Below, piece by piece: positions 58,155 through 64,000 of a stretch of DNA of 64,000 bases. How positions within the stretch are numbered: the first letter of the stretch is position 1; every line of letters begins with the position of its first letter. Below the pieces are notes generated by a model that worked only from the letters and a program-made list of their open reading frames with translations, did no database searches and was not told the DNA's origin. Both the position numbers and the translations under genes were made by a program. The stretch is from AV40 sp035568175 (GTDB lineage Bacteria; Verrucomicrobiota; Verrucomicrobiia; Chthoniobacterales; UBA10450). The DNA is taken from assembly GCA_035568175.1 (NCBI GenBank), contig DATMON010000018.1, forward strand, positions 310,001-374,000, in the 5' to 3' direction.

Positions 58155-59369
58155 ATGGAAGCTTTTCGAAATGGTGATGGAAAAGAGTTCGTCTCACATG
58201 CGCCGGGCTATTGGCCGCAAATCGCGCCCGAACTTTGGAACGATTGGAAATGGCAGCTCAAGAACCGGGTTACTTCGCTCGCTCAGCTCGAGTCCCGCGA
58301 CTGCGGGATCAATCTCAGCGACGAGGAACGCAGCGGGGTGCTCCTTTCGGGAGATAAATTGGCGCTCGCGGTCACGCCGCACTTTTTCAATCTAATCCCG
58401 CGCGAGAAAAATCCGGACGATCCGATCCGGCGACAGGTCATTCCGCGGGTCGAAGAGACCTGGGCATCACCCTACGATATGGCCGATCCTTGCGGCGAAG
58501 ATTCACACATGCCAGTCCCCGGATTGGTCCATCGTTATCCCGACCGCGTTTTACTTTTGGTGACGGATCGTTGCGCGGCCTATTGCCGATATTGCACCCG
58601 CAGTCGCGTAGTCAGTGGCGTTGGCGAACAGGAACTGCACACCGATTTCGAGGAAGCGTTTCGTTATCTCGAACAACACACCAAGGTGCGCGACGTCTTG
58701 TTGAGCGGCGGGGACGCGTTGATTTTCAGCGACGATAAGATCGACAAGTTGCTGTCGCGACTGCGAGCGATCTCCCATATCGAATTTCTACGCATCGGCA
58801 CCCGGGTTCCGATTTTCCTGCCCCAACGCATCACGCCCCAGCTGTGCGCGATTCTTGCCAAACATCATCCGCTCTGGATGAGCGTGCACGCGAACCACCC
58901 GCGCGAGCTCACGATCGAAGTAAAAGAAGCACTCGAACGGCTGGCCAACGCCGGAATTCCGCTTGGCAATCAAAGTGTGCTCCTCGCCGGCGTGAACGAC
59001 GATCTCGAGACGATGAAGACTCTCGTGCACAAACTTCTCATGTGCCGCGTTCGGCCGTACTACATTTATCAGTGCGACCTGATCAACGGTTCGTCGCACC
59101 TGCGCACGTCGGTCGCGAAAGGGATCGAGATCATCGAAGGCTTGCGCGGGCACACCACCGGTTACGCCGTTCCGCAATACGTGATCGACGCCCCCGGCGG
59201 CGGCGGCAAAGTACCGATCAATCCCGGCTACGTTCTCTACCACGACAACGAAAAAATCGTGATCCGCAATTACGAAGGCAAAATCTTCGAATATCCGGAG
59301 GCCGGCGGCGATCAGTCAGTTCAATTTGCGCCGCAGCGCGAGTATCACGACGAGTATCTGTATTCGTAA
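58155..59369 (+). CDS. KamA-family radical SAM aminomutase
   Basis: This 404-residue protein resembles lysine 2,3-aminomutase and its relatives. The radical SAM motif C-x3-C-x2-C is DRCAAYCRYCTRSRV (~139). LLSGGDALIF, LRIGTRVPIFLPQRIT and MSVHANHPRELT follow, as does QSVLLAGVND. The PLP-binding lysine is expected in the C-terminal GGGGKVPINPGY. It could be lysine 2,3-aminomutase or EpmB-like; the length and C-terminal region (residues ~330-404) favour the KamA type. ATG 58155 is the start; 16 extra upstream codons do not match the family. Confidence 0.9.
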   Translation: MEAFRNGDGKEFVSHAPGYWPQIAPELWNDWKWQLKNRVTSLAQLESRDCGINLSDEERSGVLLSGDKLALAVTPHFFNLIPREKNPDDPIRRQVIPRVEETWASPYDMADPCGEDSHMPVPGLVHRYPDRVLLLVTDRCAAYCRYCTRSRVVSGVGEQELHTDFEEAFRYLEQHTKVRDVLLSGGDALIFSDDKIDKLLSRLRAISHIEFLRIGTRVPIFLPQRITPQLCAILAKHHPLWMSVHANHPRELTIEVKEALERLANAGIPLGNQSVLLAGVNDDLETMKTLVHKLLMCRVRPYYIYQCDLINGSSHLRTSVAKGIEIIEGLRGHTTGYAVPQYVIDAPGGGGKVPINPGYVLYHDNEKIVIRNYEGKIFEYPEAGGDQSVQFAPQREYHDEYLYS

Positions 59370-59390
59370 TTGTCTTCTGTCATTCCGAGC

Positions 59391-59526
59391 GAAGTCGAGG
59401 AATCTCTTGCTATTTCCGTTCAGAAATATTTAGAGATGTCTCTACTTACGCTCCCGCTAGTGCATCCAAAATGTTCCCATAATCTTAGTTTGCCGCAGTG
59501 CGGCATGATTCGGTCGACATGACAAT
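59391..59526. repeat. MITE-like dispersed repeat, ~135 bp
   Basis: The left end reads TGTCATTCCGAGCGAAGTCGAGG, and the right end reads (reverse complement) TTGTCATGTCGACCG, so both ends begin TGTCAT. An inner AGAGATGTCTC palindrome is present. Sequences of the type TGTCATTCCGAGCG...AAGTCGAG are widespread intergenic repeats in many bacterial genomes. No coding capacity is seen; the DoxX gene starts at its right edge. Confidence 0.6.
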
Positions 59527-59928
59527 ATGCTAACGCTTGGCCCGTCGTATTTCCTCCAGCTTCTCGTGTCGGCTTTCCTAGCGATCCTATTTCTGCAATC
59601 GGGCATCGACAAAATCGTCGATCGACAAGGCAATCTAACCTGGCTAACCGGCCATTTCTCGAAAAGCCTGTTGGCAGGAGTGGTACCGCTGTTGTTTGGA
59701 GCGCTCACCATCATTGAATTAGCAGCCGGCGCACTGAGTGGAGTTGGGCTTCTCGCGCTGCTCTTCACGCACAATCCGATGATCGCATTTTACGGCGCGA
59801 TTGTTTCGGCGATCGCGATTCTCTGTCTCTTTTTTGGTCAACGAATAGCCAAAGAGTACGCCGGCGCGGCGATTCTGGTTCCGTATTTTCTGGTGGCGCT
59901 AGTTGCGATTTACTTACTCGGGCGCTGA
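59527..59928 (+). CDS. DoxX/MauE-like four-helix membrane protein
   Basis: This 133-residue protein has four hydrophobic helices and DoxX-type features: FLAILFLQSGIDKIVDRQGNLTWL (conserved helix with SGxxK), SKSLLAGVVPLLFGALTIIELAAGAL, an Ala/Gly-rich third helix and the fourth helix ending VAIYLLGR. The family may take part in sulfur or redox metabolism, but this member's role is unknown. The gene begins next to a MITE-like repeat. Confidence 0.8.
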   Translation: MLTLGPSYFLQLLVSAFLAILFLQSGIDKIVDRQGNLTWLTGHFSKSLLAGVVPLLFGALTIIELAAGALSGVGLLALLFTHNPMIAFYGAIVSAIAILCLFFGQRIAKEYAGAAILVPYFLVALVAIYLLGR

Positions 59929-59982
59929 AATAGGCACGAATTTTCGTCGCGGTCATTAGTGCCAATTAGTGTTCATTCGTGG

Positions 59983-61668
59983 TTAATCGATTTTACCGAA
60001 GACAACCTCGCCGCCGATGATCGTCATTTCGGCGCGTGTTTTGAGAATTTCCGGCTCTGGAATCTTCATGATGTCTTGCGAAAGCACGGTGAAATCGGCG
60101 AGCTTGCCGGGTTCGATCGAACCTTTGTCGTTTTCTTCAAACACGGCTTGAGCCGGCCAGATCGTAAACATTTTCAACGCCTGCTCGTGCGAAACCGCTT
60201 GTTCGGGATGCCAACCGGGACCGGATTCGCCTTTGATGCTTTTGCGCGCGACTGCGGCGTAAAACTCAATCATCGGTTCACCGCGCTCGACCGGCGCATC
60301 GGATCCGCCGCAAATGATAACTCCCGATTTCAGAAACGATTGCCATGCGTAGGCCCCGGCAAGCCGGTCCATTCCAAGTCGCGCCGGGGCGAAAAATAAA
60401 TCACTGATCGCGTGTGATGGTTGCATTGATGGAATCACGCCGAGCTTGGCGAACCGCGGGAGATCAGCGGGATCGACAATCTGTGCGTGCTCGACGCGCC
60501 AGCGTGGCTCTGCGATTTTGCGTTCGTTAGGTGGAACCGCTTTCAACGCGGCTTCGTAAAGATCCAGAATCGTTCGATTGGTCCGGTCGCCAATCGCGTG
60601 CGTCTCAACTTGAAGGCCGCGGCGCAACGCTTCTTCGAACATGGGACGAAGCTCTTCGGGTTTCTCTGTGAGATAACCGGACGCATCGGGCGCGTCGTTG
60701 TACGGTTTTAACAGCGCCGCGCCGCGCGAGCCGAGCGCGCCGTCGAAGATCACCTTAATGGTTCGCTGCGTGAAGTGGTGATCGAACGCATTGATTGTCG
60801 ATCCTTCGCGCAGAAAGTTTTGCGCGTCCTCGCCCGGACCAAAGACGCAATTGACAAATCGAATCTTCGCTTTGCTGGCAGCATAAACTTTTTTGATTAG
60901 GGCAATATCATCCTTGTGGCTGCCGGCATTTTGAATTTCGCACCAGCCCAGCCCGATCTCGCGATTGATGCCGGTCAACAGCGCCTGCTCGCGTTCGTGT
61001 GCAGTTGGTTTCGGAATATTTTTCTCAACCAGGTCCTGCGCGTTATCCAACAACATCCCGGTCGGCTCACCAGTCGTTTTATCCTTTAGAATTTCCCCAC
61101 CAAACGGATTCGGGGTGTTCTTGTCGACCTTGGCAATTTTCAGCGCGGCAGAGTTGGCGACCGAGGCGTGACCATCGGCGCGGGTGACGAAGACCGGATT
61201 GTGTGGCGCTACTTTATCCAAGTCCTGCCGCGTCGGAAATTGGGCAGGTTTCCAAAACGTTTCGATCCAACCGCGGCCGGTAACCCATTTGTCCGGCTCG
61301 GTTTTCGTGGCGCGCTCTGCAACCTTCGCCAGGAAATCCATCAGCGTGTTTGTTCCTTCCAGGTTCAAAGTCAGCTCGCGTTCGCCGATTCCGAAAATGT
61401 GACAATGCGAATCGGTCAGGCCTGGAACGACTGTTTTTCCGCCAAGATCAATGGTGCGGGCAGCACGAAATCTTTTCGTGTCTTCGTTTGAGCCGACGAA
61501 AATGATTCTGTCTTTTCTGACCGCGACCGCTTCAGCGTGCGGTGTTTTTTCGTTAACTGTGTAAATGTTCCCGTTGAAGAACAGAAGATCGGCATCCTCG
61601 GCCGCGCCTATTTGTGAAATTGGGCCGAAGGCGGCCAAAAAGAAGACAAAAGAAATACGCGCTTTCAC
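59983..61668 (-). CDS. Secreted YtcJ-like amidohydrolase
   Basis: This 561-residue metal-dependent hydrolase has a signal peptide (MKARISFVFFLAAFGPISQIGAA) and the amidohydrolase_3 layout: DLLFFNGNIYTVNEKTPHAEAVAVR, VVPGLTDSHCHIFGIGERELTLNLEG (HxH), ALGSRGAALLKPYND, QVETHAIGDRTNR (His), VEHAQI (His) and ICGGSDAPVERGEPM (Asp). The C-terminus has SIEPGKLADFTVLSQDIM. Substrates of such proteins are amides or formyl derivatives; the exact one is unknown. A periplasmic location is inferred from the signal. Confidence 0.9.
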   Translation of the reverse strand: MKARISFVFFLAAFGPISQIGAAEDADLLFFNGNIYTVNEKTPHAEAVAVRKDRIIFVGSNEDTKRFRAARTIDLGGKTVVPGLTDSHCHIFGIGERELTLNLEGTNTLMDFLAKVAERATKTEPDKWVTGRGWIETFWKPAQFPTRQDLDKVAPHNPVFVTRADGHASVANSAALKIAKVDKNTPNPFGGEILKDKTTGEPTGMLLDNAQDLVEKNIPKPTAHEREQALLTGINREIGLGWCEIQNAGSHKDDIALIKKVYAASKAKIRFVNCVFGPGEDAQNFLREGSTINAFDHHFTQRTIKVIFDGALGSRGAALLKPYNDAPDASGYLTEKPEELRPMFEEALRRGLQVETHAIGDRTNRTILDLYEAALKAVPPNERKIAEPRWRVEHAQIVDPADLPRFAKLGVIPSMQPSHAISDLFFAPARLGMDRLAGAYAWQSFLKSGVIICGGSDAPVERGEPMIEFYAAVARKSIKGESGPGWHPEQAVSHEQALKMFTIWPAQAVFEENDKGSIEPGKLADFTVLSQDIMKIPEPEILKTRAEMTIIGGEVVFGKID

Positions 61669-61896
61669 TTGACGCTTCCCCGAAGTTTTGACGTGATCAT
61701 TTTGCGAAACGGCAACTTTTCCGTATCGGAAGAGTTGGCGGGAATTTAGATCGACATGCTACCTACGAGTTTTCTTTTGCCGAGCGAATTTCGATTCATA
61801 GAGTGATGGTTTCGATGCACGCACATCCTGAGAGGGATTCGAATTCGTTTCTAAGTTGGCGGCCGTGTTGGCCCGGGCAGGGCGTCCGCTGATTTT
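61669..61896. other. Intergenic region before the alternative complex III operon
   Basis: No gene is visible in these 228 bp between the divergent amidohydrolase and actA. The promoter of the act operon must lie here, but no convincing -35/-10 pair or hairpin was found. Confidence 0.5.
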
Positions 61897-62622
61897 ATGG
61901 CGAATTTTTTCCCAAAGTGGACGAACTGGCTGCCGCTGCAAATGGCGATCGCCGGTATTTTGATCGCGTGCGGATTGACTGCAGCCACGTGGTATTACGT
62001 CACGCCGAAATATACCAAAGTTGGTTATCAACCGATCCAGCCGGTGCCATTTCCCCACGATATTCACGTGACCCAGCTCGGAATGGATTGCCGCTATTGC
62101 CACAGCTTCGTGGAAGTGGCGGCGCATTCGAATGTGCCAAACACCCAGACCTGCATGAACTGCCACTCGCAGGTGCAAAAAGACAACCCGAAGCTAGAAC
62201 CGGTCCGACAAAGCTGGAAGACCGGCAAGCCGATCGAGTGGGTATGGCTGCATCGCACGGTAGATTACGTCTTTTACGATCACAGCGCGCATGTGAATCG
62301 CGGCATTAGTTGCTTCAGCTGTCACGGTTCGGTGAATCACATGTCGACGGTGTCCATTGCCAAGCCGCACAGCATGGCGTGGTGTCTCGAATGTCATCGC
62401 CACCCCGAAAATTTTCTGCGCCCGCAGGAAGAAGTTTTCAATCTCGATTGGAAACCTGACGATGTGAAACCGGCGGAGTTCGTCGCCAAATACGGAAAGC
62501 CAAAGGACGTGAACGAGGACTGGTCGAAGAAGAAACATCTGACGCAGCCAGAGATCGGTCAGACATTGAAGGAACGCTGGAACATCGCTCCGAGCACAAA
62601 TTGCCAAACCTGCCACCGATGA
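61897..62622 (+). CDS. actA: Alternative complex III pentaheme cytochrome c subunit ActA
   Basis: This 241-residue protein has an N-terminal membrane helix (MAIAGILIACGLTAATWYYV) and exactly five CxxCH heme c sites: CRYCH, CMNCH, CFSCH, CLECH and CQTCH. Additional His residues (FPHDIHVTQLG, DHSAHVNRG) can be axial ligands. This is the layout of ActA, which passes electrons from quinol to the periplasmic acceptor in alternative complex III. The last heme site is followed at once by the stop, which overlaps the actB start (ATGA). Confidence 0.93.
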   Translation: MANFFPKWTNWLPLQMAIAGILIACGLTAATWYYVTPKYTKVGYQPIQPVPFPHDIHVTQLGMDCRYCHSFVEVAAHSNVPNTQTCMNCHSQVQKDNPKLEPVRQSWKTGKPIEWVWLHRTVDYVFYDHSAHVNRGISCFSCHGSVNHMSTVSIAKPHSMAWCLECHRHPENFLRPQEEVFNLDWKPDDVKPAEFVAKYGKPKDVNEDWSKKKHLTQPEIGQTLKERWNIAPSTNCQTCHR

Positions 62623-64000
62623 AACGCGTCTTTCAACGTCCACCCGAGCCGCTGACCGGGAAAAAATACTGGCGCAGTCTCGGCGAATACAGCAACACCC
62701 CGGAGTTTCGCGAATGGCTGGAACGCGAATTTCCGGCCGGCGCTTCGGAAATTAGCGAAGACGAATGGTCGCGGCGCGATTTCATGAAGTTGATGGGGGC
62801 TTCGATGGCATTGGCCGGTCTTGGCCTAACCAGCTGCCGACGTCCGGAAATGCACCTCGTCCCGTTCACGAAAAGCGCTGAGTGGACGATTCCAGGAAAA
62901 TTTCTCTACTACGCCACCGCGATGCCGCGGCGCGCCGGCGCAATTCCGCTGATCGCGACCACTGTCGACGGCCGGCCGATCAAACTCGAAGGCAATCCGC
63001 TTCATCCCGCCAGCGCCGGCGCGACGGACACATTCGCGCAGGCCTCCGTTCTCGATCTTTACGATCCGGCGCGATCGCGACGATTCGTGAATCGCGGCAA
63101 AGATTCCAATCGCGGCGAGTTTGATTCCTACATCGACAAGCTGCGAGGGCAACTCGGCTCCAATGGCGGCGACGGTCTGGCGTTTCTGGTTGAGGAAGCG
63201 CATTCGCCAACACGCGAGAGATTACGCGTCGATTTGGAAAAGGCTTTTCCAAAAATGATGTGGTGCGTCTACGAGGCGGCGTTGAGTGAAGCGCAAAATT
63301 ACGCGACTCGCACCGGTTTCGGCGAAAATGTGCGATTGATCCCGCGCTTCGATCGCGCCGACGTGGTCTTCGCGCTCGATAGCGACTTTCTCGATTGCGG
63401 CGAAGGCGATCTGATGGGCGCTCGCGCGTTTACGCAGCGACGCCGGATAAAATCATCGAAGGACACAATGAACCGGCTCTACGTAGTCGAGAACCGGTTC
63501 ACGATCACCGGCGCGATGGCCGATCATCGGTTGCGCTGCGCCGCGAGTCAGATCCCGGCGTTCACCTATGCGCTTGCTGGAAAAATTGCCGACGCCACCA
63601 AAGATGCGGGATTGAGCTCGGTTTTGGGTGCGCTGACTGCGGCCGTGCAAGGCGGCGCGGAATTCGATGACGAATGGCTGCGCGAAGCGGCGAATGATCT
63701 GATTGCGAAATCGGGCGTGAGCATCGTTCTCGCGGGGCAACATCAACCCGTCGTCGTTCAGCTGCTCGCCTACGCGATGAATTCGGCGCTGAAAAACATC
63801 GGACGCACTGTTGTCGTCCGAGAGTTTCCGCGAAACAAGAACACGAAAAGTATTTTGCAGCTGGCCGACCGGATGAACCGCGGCGAGATCAAACACCTTT
63901 TCATTTTTGGCGGCGACCCGGTTTACAACGCCCCCCGCGCGGTTGCGCAGGATTCGGACAAGAAAACGCCGATCGATTGGGCGGATTTGCAAAAGAAAGT
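62619..64000 (+). CDS. actB: Alternative complex III subunit ActB, molybdopterin oxidoreductase-like (partial)
   Basis: The reading frame is open to the right edge (460 residues visible). It begins with the extended TAT-variant signal: KKYWRSLGEYSNTPEFREWL, EFPAGASEISEDEW, then the twin arginine SRRDFMKLMGASMALAGLGL. MoCo_extend_TAT proteins are ActB-type subunits, in which a molybdopterin-like domain that holds no cofactor is fused to an iron-sulfur domain. The visible part includes TTVDGRPIKLEGNPLHPAS. The iron-sulfur part lies outside the window. The 4-bp overlap with actA confirms the operon. Confidence 0.93.
   Translation, partial: MKRVFQRPPEPLTGKKYWRSLGEYSNTPEFREWLEREFPAGASEISEDEWSRRDFMKLMGASMALAGLGLTSCRRPEMHLVPFTKSAEWTIPGKFLYYATAMPRRAGAIPLIATTVDGRPIKLEGNPLHPASAGATDTFAQASVLDLYDPARSRRFVNRGKDSNRGEFDSYIDKLRGQLGSNGGDGLAFLVEEAHSPTRERLRVDLEKAFPKMMWCVYEAALSEAQNYATRTGFGENVRLIPRFDRADVVFALDSDFLDCGEGDLMGARAFTQRRRIKSSKDTMNRLYVVENRFTITGAMADHRLRCAASQIPAFTYALAGKIADATKDAGLSSVLGALTAAVQGGAEFDDEWLREAANDLIAKSGVSIVLAGQHQPVVVQLLAYAMNSALKNIGRTVVVREFPRNKNTKSILQLADRMNRGEIKHLFIFGGDPVYNAPRAVAQDSDKKTPIDWADLQKK

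Noticed and set aside
1..64000. CRISPR array
   Set aside because: No regularly spaced direct repeats with unique spacers were seen; the short repeats present are palindromic and dispersed.

Overview
The window looks like chromosomal DNA from a free-living, Gram-negative-type Verrucomicrobiota, probably a soil lineage near Chthoniobacterales. Four signs point there: an SOS mutasome remnant (imuB-dnaE2) preceded by a sequence close to the verrucomicrobial LexA motif TGTTC-N4-GAACA; the start of an alternative complex III operon (pentaheme ActA and a TAT-variant molybdopterin-like ActB); lipoprotein, beta-barrel and Wza-type envelope genes; and many short palindromic and PERSRR-type dispersed repeats. 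The lineage is an inference; no rRNA is present to confirm it.

Layout. 1-2,700 is accessory DNA: the 3' end of an RHS toxin with a phospholipase A2-like tip, a candidate membrane immunity gene, a LuxR remnant, and a tcmP-DUF5131 pair. 2,670-7,056 holds a LexA-box-like site, a 5'-truncated imuB and dnaE2. 7,100-9,721 has gnd, moaE and pgsA. 9,757-15,794 is a minus-strand exopolysaccharide operon (O-antigen-ligase-like polymerase, outer-membrane beta-barrel, tyrosine autokinase, export protein). 15,800-19,250 has small secreted, membrane and metabolic genes and tRNA-Gly. 19,318-23,473 is a TetR-controlled ABC efflux operon whose first gene is frameshifted. 23,474-31,298 carries stress and housekeeping genes, tRNA-Lys, trpD and a translationally coupled guaD-nadC-birA operon. 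31,600-36,184 holds a 5'-3' exonuclease, a GYF-domain membrane protein and a carbamoyltransferase-SxtJ-DUF5989 operon. 36,674-47,455 has glgX, a host-attachment-like protein, a hibernation factor, a cupin, ftsH, a 1204-residue ABCG-type transporter and an M24 peptidase. 47,561-50,570 has a YugP-type protease, then an ECF sigma factor, a membrane protein and an HtrA homologue that lacks its whole catalytic triad. 50,635-59,928 has ligA, a sugar kinase-MurQ fusion, two very small membrane proteins, an intact HtrA, an ankyrin-L,D-transpeptidase fusion, a KamA-type radical SAM enzyme and a DoxX protein. The right edge has an amidohydrolase and the beginning of the alternative complex III operon.

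The points most worth a second look are: the inactive HtrA behind an ECF sigma factor; the LexA-type site feeding a headless imuB; a family of GTAG...CTAC palindromic elements that supply stop codons to neighbouring genes and sit in frame inside dnaE2 and moaE; the RHS-PLA2 toxin with a candidate immunity gene; the ankyrin-YkuD fusion; and a 12-bp palindrome found upstream of both tRNA genes.
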